From Flavobacteriales bacterium (GTDB lineage: Bacteria > Bacteroidota > Bacteroidia > Flavobacteriales > Flavobacteriaceae), in the NCBI GenBank assembly GCA_002737105.1, contig NSHO01000010.1, forward strand, positions 1-21,136: a DNA stretch of 21,136 nt, in the 5' to 3' direction. Each line of letters begins with the position of its first letter. Position 1 is the first letter of the stretch. Positions 6,473 to 13,929 of this stretch are shown one piece after another. The position numbers and the translations under genes were made by a program. The notes under the pieces are model-generated. The model saw only the letters and a list, made by a program, of their open reading frames with translations, made no database searches and had not been told where the DNA came from.

Positions 6473-9400
6473 ATGACAAAAAATTATCTAAAAAAACAAC
6501 TATTACTATTAGGTTTAGTAATGGTATCGTCTCTTACTTGGGGGCAAAATTTAGTTCATTATTGGAACTTTAACAACAGTACTTCTGAGGTAACAATCAC
6601 AACTCCATCTCAAACTACTGGGGGCGCATCACTAGCAGCAGTTAATGCCGGTACTAGTGTAATTGATTTCGCAAATGGAACAGGTCAAAATTTTAGTGTT
6701 TCAAACTTAAATGCTAGAAATGGTGATGCTTCTGGAACACATTTACGATACAATAATCCTATTGGTGGGGCATTAATTTTCACATTGCCAACTACTGGAT
6801 ATCAGAATATTGTTGTGAAATTTGCAACCCGTAGATCTGGTTCTGGATCAGGAACTCAAACTTGGTCCTTATCTACGGACGGTACTAACTATAGTGTTGT
6901 TGGTATAGTAACTCCTAATGACGCTGATCCAAGTTTAGCAACATTAGACTTTTCTACAATTGCATTAGCTAACAATAATGCAAATTTTAAATTAAAAGTT
7001 GAATTTTCACAAGGAACTGGTGGAACGGTTGGAAACAATCGTTTTGATAATTTTACTTTAGAAGGAACAACTATTGGAGGTGCAGATACAACTCCGCCAA
7101 CAGCTACAATAGTTCCAGCTAACGGAGCTATTAGTGTAGCAACAAGTACAAATCCAACCATAAGTTTTAATGAAGCGGTTCGCTTAATAGATAATAGTGC
7201 TATAACAAACACAAATGTTGATGCTTTAATTGAATTGCGATTAAATAATGCAACAGGAACTAGTGTTCCGTTCGATGCTACAATTACTGGTAATGTTATT
7301 ACAATTACACCTTCAGCAATTTTTAATACAAACCAATTGTATTATGTGGCTTTGTTGCCTAATTCTGTTGAAGATATAAGCAACAATGCATTAACTGCAA
7401 TACAAACTTCAACTTTTACTACAGTAGTACCAAGTGTTGCTTTTGCGTCAAATTTTGTAACAGTTAATGAAACTGCTGGTACACTTAGTTTTACCATCAA
7501 TTTAGTAAGTCCTGCAACTTCATCTGTAGATTTAGTTGTTAAACCTAGCCCTTTTAGTACTGCAAATGCTTCTGATTTTACATTAGCTACTCAAACGTTA
7601 AACTTTACAAGTTCTAGTTCTACAACGCAAACTATTAGTATTCCAATTATAAATGATACCGCATTAGAACAACAAGCGGAATATTTTGTTTTAAGTCTAG
7701 AAAATCCAGTAGGAGTTACTGTTTCAGGTACTAGCACATCGACAATATATATTATAGATAATGATGATTTAGCACCAGTTCCAACACAAGAAATTGAACT
7801 AAATTACATTGCTAGTTTTGACCCTTCTGGTGCAAGTACAAGTACTTGTGAAATAGTAATTCACGATCCAACTTCACAACGAATATTTACTACAAGTGCT
7901 ATTGCCGGTTATCTAGATATTGTTAATTTTTCAAATCCTGCAGTGCCCACATTAGTGTCATCTATCAATATGAATACTTATGGAGGTGTAACATCTGTTG
8001 CTGTAAGAAACGGAATTGTTGCGGTTGCTTCACCAAATGTAGATCCAACTTTAAATGGTTCAGTGGTGTTTTTTGATACAAATGGAACTTTTCTTAAGCA
8101 AGTAACCGTTGGTGCATTACCAGATATGATTACCTTTTCACCAGATGGCACCAAAGTTATGACTGCTAATGAGGGCCAACCAAATGCAAACTATACTACT
8201 GATCCAGAAGGTTCGGTAAGTATAATTAATATTGCTGGAGGAATTCCTGCTTTAACACAATCGAATGTAACAACATTATTGTTCACACAATATAATGCTC
8301 AAGAAACCGCATTGATAGCATCTGGAGTAAGAAAATTGAAGCTAACGAGTACTTTATCACAAGATTTTGAACCAGAATTTATTACTATAAGTGCTGATTC
8401 TCAAAAAGCTTGGGTTACAATTCAAGAAAATAACGCAATAGCAGAAATAAATTTAACAACTTTAACTTTTTCTCAGCTTTGGGCTTTAGGAGCAAAAGAT
8501 GTTAGTATTCCTGGAAACGGAATGGATATTTCCGATAATAACGGACAAGTATTAATTGCAAATTGGCCAATAAAAGCATTTTATATGCCTGATGCAGTTG
8601 CAAATTATACTGTAGGTGGAACTACTTATTTAGTAACAGCAAACGAAGGTGATGAAAAAGAATATACAGGCCTTAATGAAAGAACTACTGTTGGCGCTTC
8701 GACGTATATTTTAGATGCTACTTTATTTCCAAATGCTTCTGTTTTAAAACAAACTTATAATATGGGACGTTTTAGAGTGTCTAATTTAAGTGGGAATACA
8801 GACGCAGACACCGATTTTGATATCATTAGTTCGGTAGGTTCGCGTTCATTTTCAATTTTTAATGCAACAACAAAACAAATTGTTTTTGATAGCGGTGATG
8901 ATTTTGAAAAATATACGGCTGCCAATTTGCCAACATTATTTAATGCGGATCATTCTGATAATATTTCAAAAGGACGTAGCCGTGCAAAAGGACCAGAACC
9001 AGAAGGAGTAGCTGTAGCTCAAATTGGAACCCAAACTTTTGCTTTTATTTCTTTAGAACGAGTGGGTGGTGTTATGGTTTATAATATTACAAATCCAAAC
9101 AATGTAACTTTTGTAGATTATAAAAATAGCAGAAGTACATCAGCTTGGGCAGGAGATAATGGACCTGAAGGTATAACTTATATTAAACCTGAAAATAGTC
9201 CAAATGGAAAAGCTTACATTTTAGTTGCTAATGAAATTAGTGGTACAATAACAATTTTTGAAGTAGATACAAATGCTTTAAGTAATTCAAGTTTCGATTC
9301 GGAAATTAAAACATTTACAATTTTCCCTAACCCATCTGAAAATGGAATTGTATATTTCAATAGAGTAGCTGATTATGAATTATTTGATATTTCAGGAAAG

Positions 9401-9511
9401 AAAATTAGTTCAGAAAAAGAAGCGTATACAATAAATACAAGTCAACTTTCAAAAGGAATTTATTTAGTAAAAACAAGCGAAGGCATTGTAAAAAAATTAA
9501 TTGTAAAATAA
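6473..9511 (+). CDS. Secreted choice-of-anchor I propeller protein with T9SS sorting domain
   Basis: A 1012-residue extracellular or surface protein. Order: signal peptide 1-25 (cleavage near TWGQ); a beta-sandwich N-terminal domain to about 200 that begins with HYWNFNNS; a Big_5/Ig-like domain at about 205-315 opening DTTPPTATIVPANGA; a Calx-beta-like domain at about 318-432 ending YIIDNDD; a long propeller at about 440-930; and a type A T9SS C-terminal sorting domain at about 940-1012 (FTIFPNPSENG, YELFDISGKKI, LSKGIYLVK). The propeller has choice-of-anchor I hallmarks: PDMITFSPDGTKVMTANEGQP, DFEPEFITIS, ANWPIKAFYMPDA, TANEGDEKEYTG, GPEPEGVAV and NGPEGITYI. It should be exported by Sec, moved across the outer membrane by T9SS and have its tail removed. 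Its substrate is unknown; related propellers include esterase- or phytase-like enzymes, but I see no catalytic motif that settles this. Confidence 0.9.
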   Translation: MTKNYLKKQLLLLGLVMVSSLTWGQNLVHYWNFNNSTSEVTITTPSQTTGGASLAAVNAGTSVIDFANGTGQNFSVSNLNARNGDASGTHLRYNNPIGGALIFTLPTTGYQNIVVKFATRRSGSGSGTQTWSLSTDGTNYSVVGIVTPNDADPSLATLDFSTIALANNNANFKLKVEFSQGTGGTVGNNRFDNFTLEGTTIGGADTTPPTATIVPANGAISVATSTNPTISFNEAVRLIDNSAITNTNVDALIELRLNNATGTSVPFDATITGNVITITPSAIFNTNQLYYVALLPNSVEDISNNALTAIQTSTFTTVVPSVAFASNFVTVNETAGTLSFTINLVSPATSSVDLVVKPSPFSTANASDFTLATQTLNFTSSSSTTQTISIPIINDTALEQQAEYFVLSLENPVGVTVSGTSTSTIYIIDNDDLAPVPTQEIELNYIASFDPSGASTSTCEIVIHDPTSQRIFTTSAIAGYLDIVNFSNPAVPTLVSSINMNTYGGVTSVAVRNGIVAVASPNVDPTLNGSVVFFDTNGTFLKQVTVGALPDMITFSPDGTKVMTANEGQPNANYTTDPEGSVSIINIAGGIPALTQSNVTTLLFTQYNAQETALIASGVRKLKLTSTLSQDFEPEFITISADSQKAWVTIQENNAIAEINLTTLTFSQLWALGAKDVSIPGNGMDISDNNGQVLIANWPIKAFYMPDAVANYTVGGTTYLVTANEGDEKEYTGLNERTTVGASTYILDATLFPNASVLKQTYNMGRFRVSNLSGNTDADTDFDIISSVGSRSFSIFNATTKQIVFDSGDDFEKYTAANLPTLFNADHSDNISKGRSRAKGPEPEGVAVAQIGTQTFAFISLERVGGVMVYNITNPNNVTFVDYKNSRSTSAWAGDNGPEGITYIKPENSPNGKAYILVANEISGTITIFEVDTNALSNSSFDSEIKTFTIFPNPSENGIVYFNRVADYELFDISGKKISSEKEAYTINTSQLSKGIYLVKTSEGIVKKLIVK

Positions 9512-9533
9512 ACTATAATTAATAAAGAAACAG

Positions 9534-9563
9534 AAACCTCTAGCGAAAGTTAGAGGTTTTTTT
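9534..9563. terminator. Rho-independent terminator with a C(GAAA)G tetraloop
   Basis: AAACCTCTAGC pairs with GTTAGAGGTTT (one G-T wobble) around a GAAA loop at 9545-9548, followed by seven T. It ends the T9SS gene 23 bases after its stop. On the minus strand the same hairpin follows the yaaA stop codon, which overlaps the T run, so it probably ends both genes. Confidence 0.9.
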
Positions 9564-10320
9564 ATCTAGTAAAAACCAATTTATTTCCTTCTGATAAATT
9601 ACTGTCAAACGCATAGCCTTCATAGTTGAAACCTTTTAAATCATTAATGGTATCAGCGTTGGTATCTATTATATATCTAACCATTAAACCTCTGGCTTTT
9701 TTGGCAAAAAACGAAATCATTTTAAGCTTTCCGTCTTTGTAATCTTTAAATTCTGGAGTAATAACGGGAACTTTTAGTTTTTTTGCATCAACTGCTGAAA
9801 AATATTCGTTACTGGTTAAATTCACAAATAGCTCGTCATTATTTAACTCTGAATTTAAATAATCTGTCAAAGTTAATTTCCAAAATTCGTATAGATTTTT
9901 CTTCGTACCTATTGCTATTGATGTTCCCATTTCTAAACGATAGGCTTGCATTAAATCTAAAGGTTTCAATACGCCATACAATCCAGATAAAATTCTTAAT
10001 TTTTCTTGCAAAATTGTAACTTTCTCTGCAGGCAACGAATACACGTCTAACCCCGTGTATACTTCGCCATCAAAAGTATAAATTGCTGGTCGGGCATTTT
10101 TTGCAGTAAATGGAAGTTGCCAATCTTGGTTTCTTTGCCAATTTAAATCTGCTAATTTTTCAGAAATAGCCATCAATTCCATAAGTTGTTTGGGCTTTTT
10201 CTTTTTTAAGTTTTTCTGAATGGTTTCAGCTTGTTTTACAAAAACCGCTTCCGTAAATAATAAAGTCGGGAGTTCTTTATCTAAATTTAAAGATTTTGCA
10301 GGAGAAATAACAATTTTCAT
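9562..10320 (-). CDS. yaaA: Peroxide stress protein YaaA (DUF328/UPF0246)
   Basis: A 252-residue cytoplasmic protein of the YaaA family. In E. coli YaaA is induced by OxyR and limits free iron and DNA damage during peroxide stress; the family fold binds DNA. Family signatures seen are VISPAKSLN at the N-terminus, PAIYTFDGEVYTGLD, LRILSGLYGVLKPLDLMQAYRLEMGT and MISFFAKKARGLMVRYI. The frame extends to an ATG at 10338, but that falls inside the -7 box, so 10320 is chosen; the protein then begins MKIVISPAK as usual for the family. It is divergent from the DUF2520-kdsC operon, with an inverted repeat between the promoters. Confidence 0.93.
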   Translation of the reverse strand: MKIVISPAKSLNLDKELPTLLFTEAVFVKQAETIQKNLKKKKPKQLMELMAISEKLADLNWQRNQDWQLPFTAKNARPAIYTFDGEVYTGLDVYSLPAEKVTILQEKLRILSGLYGVLKPLDLMQAYRLEMGTSIAIGTKKNLYEFWKLTLTDYLNSELNNDELFVNLTSNEYFSAVDAKKLKVPVITPEFKDYKDGKLKMISFFAKKARGLMVRYIIDTNADTINDLKGFNYEGYAFDSNLSEGNKLVFTR

Positions 10321-10335
10321 TTTATAGATTTTTTT

Positions 10336-10366
10336 CAAAATTAGGCAATAGGATTATTTTTCACAA
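10336..10366 (-). promoter_or_regulatory. Promoter of yaaA (-33 TTG, -7 TAATTTTG)
   Basis: On the minus strand TTG at 10364-10366 is followed after 20 bases by TAATTTTG at 10343-10336, a perfect TAnnTTTG. The ATG at 10320 follows 15 bases later. Both boxes and the spacing fit the Bacteroidota sigma-A promoter. Confidence 0.8.
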
Positions 10367-10398
10367 CACAGATTTGAGAAAATAATTAAATCTGTGTT
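10365..10398. repeat. 11-bp perfect inverted repeat between divergent promoters
   Basis: AACACAGATTT (10365-10375) and AAATCTGTGTT (10388-10398) are exact reverse complements with a 12-base AT-rich spacer. The left arm touches the yaaA -33 box and the right arm ends 13 bases before the -33 of the divergent operon. It may be an operator or a dispersed intergenic repeat. It is not a natural terminator site, since no gene ends here. Confidence 0.75.
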
Positions 10399-10411
10399 TT
10401 AAAAATTGAAA

Positions 10412-10443
10412 TTTGATATTGTTATTGCGATTGTTTATCTTCG
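10412..10443 (+). promoter_or_regulatory. Promoter of the DUF2520-kdsC-UbiA-maf operon
   Basis: TTTG at 10412-10415, then 20 bases, then TATCTTCG at 10436-10443 (one mismatch to TAnnTTTG). The ATG at 10448 is only 4 bases after the box, so the transcript would have almost no leader. Confidence 0.8.
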
Positions 10444-10447
10444 CAAC

Positions 10448-11188
10448 ATGATAAAAGTAATTCTTTTAGGTTCAGGAAACGTGGCTACTCATTTATTTCG
10501 AGCATTTTCGAAAGCTAATGAAATAGAAGTAACTCAGGTTTTTTCTAGAACAGTATCAAAAGATTTTCCTGAATCACTTCAAACAACTAATTTTTCTAAA
10601 ATTGCAGAAGCGGATATTTATATTGTTTGTGTTTCAGATGACGCCATTTCTAGCGTTTCAAATCAATTAGAATTTGAAAATAGGTTAGTAGTTCATACTT
10701 CTGGAAGTTCTGATATTAATGTACTTGATAAAAAAAATAATAGTGGCGTTTTTTATCCATTACAAACCTTTACAAAAAATAAAAAAGTCGATTTCTATGA
10801 AATTCCTATTTGTTTGGAAACGGAAACTGATTCGGATTATAAAATATTAGAAAAAGTTGCGAAATCAATCTCAAATAATGTACATGCTATTTCAGGTGAA
10901 CAGCGAAAAGCACTTCATGTTGCTGCCGTATTTGTTTGTAATTTCACCAATCATTTGTATCAAATTGGAAATGATATTTGCTTAAAGAATGCTATTCCGT
11001 TTGAAATTTTGCAACCATTAATTAAAGAAACAGCTGAAAAGACACAATCACTTTCACCAAGTGAAGCGCAAACTGGCCCTGCTAATAGAAAAGATTACGA
11101 AACAATTGAAAAACATATCGATTTTCTTACAAACGAAAATCAAAAAGAAATATATAAAATCCTGACAAAATCTATTCAAAATGGCTAA
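10448..11188 (+). CDS. NAD(P)-binding Rossmann-like / DUF2520 protein
   Basis: A 246-residue predicted oxidoreductase. The N-terminus VILLGSGNVATHLFRAF is a glycine-rich dinucleotide-binding loop. ADIYIVCVSDDAI and VVHTSGSSDINVL follow, typical of the pyrroline-5-carboxylate reductase-like Rossmann domain. The C-terminal half from about residue 125 is the DUF2520 helical domain (ALHVAAVFVCNFTNHLY, LKNAIPFEILQPLIKET, AQTGPANRKDYETIEKH). The substrate is not known. The frame opens at 10406, but the promoter's -7 box lies between, so the ATG at 10448 is the start. It is the first gene of a four-gene operon and overlaps kdsC by 8 bases, which suggests translational coupling. Confidence 0.87.
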   Translation: MIKVILLGSGNVATHLFRAFSKANEIEVTQVFSRTVSKDFPESLQTTNFSKIAEADIYIVCVSDDAISSVSNQLEFENRLVVHTSGSSDINVLDKKNNSGVFYPLQTFTKNKKVDFYEIPICLETETDSDYKILEKVAKSISNNVHAISGEQRKALHVAAVFVCNFTNHLYQIGNDICLKNAIPFEILQPLIKETAEKTQSLSPSEAQTGPANRKDYETIEKHIDFLTNENQKEIYKILTKSIQNG

Positions 11189-11708
11189 TAGTTATAAAGA
11201 ATTAATGAATGATATTAAAGCGTTTATCTTTGATATCGATGGCGTATTAACTGATGGAATCGTTCATATTGCTGAAGACGGACAATTGCTTCGTCAAATG
11301 AATATCAAAGATGGTTATGCCATGAAAGTCGCTATAGACAAAGGTTATCCAGTTTGTATTATCTCTGGTGGAAGTAACGAAGGTGTTCGCATCAGACTGC
11401 AAAATTTAGGCATAAAAGATATCTATATGGCAACTCCAGATAAAGTAGAAAAATTTCATGAAATTTGTGATGCTTATCAATTAAAGCATGAAGATATTCT
11501 ATATATGGGCGATGATATTCCTGATTATTTAGTGATGCAAAAAGTAGGTTTACCAACTTGTCCACAAGATGCCGTTCAGGAAATAAAAGGCATTAGTAAA
11601 TACATTTCTCATGCAAATGGAGGAAAAGGAGCCGTAAGAGATGTTATAGAGCAAGTTTTAAAAGTTCAAGGGAAATGGATGGACGATTTTGATGCTAAGT
11701 TTTTTTAA
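11181..11708 (+). CDS. kdsC: 3-deoxy-D-manno-octulosonate 8-phosphate phosphatase (KdsC-like HAD)
   Basis: A 175-residue capless HAD phosphatase (subclass C0) that forms a tetramer and releases phosphate from KDO-8-phosphate in lipopolysaccharide inner-core synthesis. Motif I is FIFDIDGVLTDG with Asp18 and Asp20, motif II is IISGGSNEG with Ser62, Lys88 in ATPDKVEKF is motif III, and YMGDDIPD carries motif IV. The sequence QLLRQMNIKDGYAMKVA after the first beta-hairpin is typical of KdsC. KdsB, which acts next in the pathway, is encoded 9 kb away at 20207, so the two are not co-transcribed. A second ATG at 11205 is possible, but the longer form is the family's usual length. Confidence 0.92.
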   Translation: MANSYKELMNDIKAFIFDIDGVLTDGIVHIAEDGQLLRQMNIKDGYAMKVAIDKGYPVCIISGGSNEGVRIRLQNLGIKDIYMATPDKVEKFHEICDAYQLKHEDILYMGDDIPDYLVMQKVGLPTCPQDAVQEIKGISKYISHANGGKGAVRDVIEQVLKVQGKWMDDFDAKFF

Positions 11709-11726
11709 TTCAACCATAAATTTATA

Positions 11727-12683
11727 ATGAAACATTTTTTAAAATTAATTCGAATTGAGAATTTAGTTTTGTTTGCTTTTTTGCAATTCATTATTAAATA
11801 CGGATTTTTGAACCAAATACATTTTAAAGATGCTTTAGGAGCCCAACAATCTTTGATACTTTGGCAATCGTTATCCAATTTTCAATATATTTTGCTTGTA
11901 AGTGCCACACTTTTTATTTTAGCAGGTGGCTACATAATTAATGCCATTTTTGATTTGGATACTGACAATATAAACAAACCAAGCGAAGTTGTTATTGACA
12001 AACATATTTCTGAAAAAACGGCTTACAATTTGTATTTTATATATACATGTTTAGGCGTTGGAATTGGATTTTATTTAAGTCGCGTTATCAATAAGCCTGC
12101 ATTTGCTACGATATTTGTCATTTGTGCCGCACTTTTATATATTTATTCCAATGGGTTAAAACAAATTCCAGTTTTAGGAAATGTAATAGTTGCAATTGTA
12201 GCTGGATTATCTATAATTAATATAAGTTTTTTCAATATTTTGCCCGCTATTTATTCTGGGAATGAATTTTTCATGAAAACGCTAGTTTCAATTCTTACCG
12301 ATTATGCTATTTTTATTTTTCTGTTGCAATTTGCTATCGAAATAATCAAAACTATTGCAAATGAAAAAGGAGATGCTGCTTTTGGAATATCAACTGTTGC
12401 GACTTATTTCGGAATTAAAAAAGCAAAAATTATTGGCATGACTTCGCTACTAATTTTTATTAGTTATTTGACTTATTATTTGGTTGAAAATTTAGCACAT
12501 AATTTATATGCTATTGGTTATTTTACCTTATTTATTATAACGCCTTTGATGGTTGTAGCAATCAAATTATTTCAATTTGAACAAAACAAAGAATACATTT
12601 TGTTGGTTAAAATTTTGAAAACAGTTCAAATTACAACCATTTTGTCCTTGCTAATTATCTTAATTTCTATGCAATATGCTTAA
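11727..12683 (+). CDS. UbiA-family prenyltransferase
   Basis: A 318-residue polytopic membrane enzyme of the UbiA superfamily, which joins prenyl chains to quinone, heme or glycerol-phosphate acceptors. About eight or nine hydrophobic helices are visible. The first metal motif NxxxDxxxD is intact (Asn72, Asp76, Asp80 in NAIFDLDTDNINKP). The second, usually KDIEDxxGD, reads KTIANEKGD at 208-216, keeping only the last Asp. Flavobacterial relatives are often named geranylgeranylglycerol-phosphate geranylgeranyltransferase; that name would imply ether-lipid-type products, but the substrate cannot be read here. It lies 18 bases after kdsC and overlaps maf by 8 bases, so it belongs to the same operon. 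Confidence 0.85.
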   Translation: MKHFLKLIRIENLVLFAFLQFIIKYGFLNQIHFKDALGAQQSLILWQSLSNFQYILLVSATLFILAGGYIINAIFDLDTDNINKPSEVVIDKHISEKTAYNLYFIYTCLGVGIGFYLSRVINKPAFATIFVICAALLYIYSNGLKQIPVLGNVIVAIVAGLSIINISFFNILPAIYSGNEFFMKTLVSILTDYAIFIFLLQFAIEIIKTIANEKGDAAFGISTVATYFGIKKAKIIGMTSLLIFISYLTYYLVENLAHNLYAIGYFTLFIITPLMVVAIKLFQFEQNKEYILLVKILKTVQITTILSLLIILISMQYA

Positions 12684-13263
12684 CGAGAAATTTAAAAATC
12701 ATAAAATTATTTTAGCTTCGGGTTCTCCAAGAAGACAACAATTTTTAAAAGAATTAGATATTGATTTCGAAATTAGATTAAAAGAAATTGAAGAGATTTA
12801 TCCAGATCATTTACAAGCAGAAGAAATAACTGATTTTTTAGCCAAATTAAAAGCCAATGCTTTTGAAAACGAATTAAAGGACAACGAAATTTTAATAACT
12901 TCTGATACTATAGTTTGGTTGAAAAATCAAGCTTTAGGAAAACCTAACGACGCATCTCATGCTTTAAAAATGCTAACAGAAATGTCTGGAAAAACCCATA
13001 AAGTCATTACTTCTGTTTGTATTAAAACGACTCAAAAAGAAATTGTTTTTCATGATGAAACCTTAGTAACTTTTGCTTCCTTAACTTCTCAAGAAATTGA
13101 GTATTATTTAAAGAATTATCAGCCATTTGATAAAGCGGGTTCTTATGGTATCCAGGAATGGATTGGCTTGGTAGCTATTGAAAAAATTGAAGGAAGCTAT
13201 GCCAATGTAGTAGGTTTGCCAACTCACAAATTGTATAGTGAATTATTGAAATTCACACTTTAA
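12676..13263 (+). CDS. maf: Maf-like nucleotide pyrophosphatase
   Basis: A 195-residue Maf/YhdE-like protein. These hydrolyse non-canonical or UTP/dTTP-type nucleoside triphosphates to monophosphates (house-cleaning) and have been linked to septum arrest. The phosphate loop is ILASGSPRRQQFL at about 12-24, with Ser15 and Arg19. The conserved acidic site is ITSDTIVWL with Asp77, followed by GKP at 88-90. ALKMLTEMSGKTHKVITSVCI and PFDKAGSYGIQ complete the family pattern. Which nucleotide it prefers is not evident. It is the last gene of the DUF2520-kdsC-UbiA-maf operon; I see no clear terminator hairpin in the 105 bases after it. Confidence 0.93.
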   Translation: MLNEKFKNHKIILASGSPRRQQFLKELDIDFEIRLKEIEEIYPDHLQAEEITDFLAKLKANAFENELKDNEILITSDTIVWLKNQALGKPNDASHALKMLTEMSGKTHKVITSVCIKTTQKEIVFHDETLVTFASLTSQEIEYYLKNYQPFDKAGSYGIQEWIGLVAIEKIEGSYANVVGLPTHKLYSELLKFTL

Positions 13264-13341
13264 AAAAGCAATTTTAACTTTAGATTTCATTATCAAATAG
13301 CATGTTTTATTGATGCATTTTAAAATTTGAAATTTATTACT

Positions 13342-13349
13342 TACATTTG
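13342..13349 (+). promoter_or_regulatory. Promoter -7 box for pyrR
   Basis: TACATTTG is a perfect TAnnTTTG, 19 bases before the ATG at 13369. TTTG at 13326-13329 is only 12 bases upstream, too close for a standard -33 box. The predicted leader is short. Confidence 0.6.
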
Positions 13350-13368
13350 TACCCACAATACACATAAT

Positions 13369-13914
13369 ATGAGTCAAAAAATATTGCTCAATTCAAAAGA
13401 AGTCAACATCATTCTACATCGATTGGCCTGTCAATTAATCGAAAAACACCTCGATTTCTCCAATACTATTCTTATCGGAATTCAGCCAAGAGGCACATTT
13501 TTAGCCAATAGATTGTCTAAAATTTTAAAAAACGATTACCAAGTTTCCGATTTAAAATTAGGTTTATTAGACATCACTTTCTTTAGAGACGATTTTAGAA
13601 GAAACGAAAAACATTTTGAAGCCAATCAAACCCAAATTGATTTTTTAGTTGAAGATAAAAATGTAGTTTTTATAGATGATGTATTGTACACCGGAAGAAG
13701 TATTCGTGCTGCATTAACAGCCATTCAGTCTTTTGGAAGACCAAAATCAATAGAACTTTTAACACTTATCGATAGACGATTTAGTCGTGATTTACCCATT
13801 CAACCGGATTATCGTGGTCGACAAGTAGATGCGATAAACAACGAAAAAGTTTTAGTTAAATGGGCTGAAAATGATGGCGAAGATGCGGTTTATATCGAAA
13901 TAAAGGATAATTAA
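13369..13914 (+). CDS. pyrR: PyrR-type uracil phosphoribosyltransferase / pyr regulator
   Basis: A 181-residue type I phosphoribosyltransferase of the PyrR family. PyrR makes UMP from uracil and PRPP, and in Bacillus also binds pyr mRNA to cause attenuation. The PRPP loop is VVFIDDVLYTGRSIRAAL at about 99-116, with IGIQPRGTFLANRL earlier. LGLLDITFFRDDFRR and LLTLIDRRFSRDLPIQPDYRGRQVD are PyrR hallmarks that separate it from Upp. The frame opens at 13327, before the -7 box, so the ATG at 13369 is preferred. It lies 15 bases upstream of pyrB. The regulatory role in this phylum is not shown by the sequence. Confidence 0.92.
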   Translation: MSQKILLNSKEVNIILHRLACQLIEKHLDFSNTILIGIQPRGTFLANRLSKILKNDYQVSDLKLGLLDITFFRDDFRRNEKHFEANQTQIDFLVEDKNVVFIDDVLYTGRSIRAALTAIQSFGRPKSIELLTLIDRRFSRDLPIQPDYRGRQVDAINNEKVLVKWAENDGEDAVYIEIKDN

Positions 13915-13929
13915 AGAAACACAACTAAA

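Noticed and set aside
6889..7212. A 107-residue minus-strand frame inside the T9SS gene
   Set aside because: It is antisense to the Ig-like domain, has no promoter and looks like a composition shadow.
7081..7800. Repeated threonine/serine-rich coding stretches considered as a tandem repeat
   Set aside because: They are low-complexity linker and beta-domain composition; no constant period is seen at the DNA level.
10321..10338. Longer start for YaaA (MKKIYKM...)
   Set aside because: The ATG at 10338 is inside the -7 box of a full promoter; the family begins MKIVISPAK.
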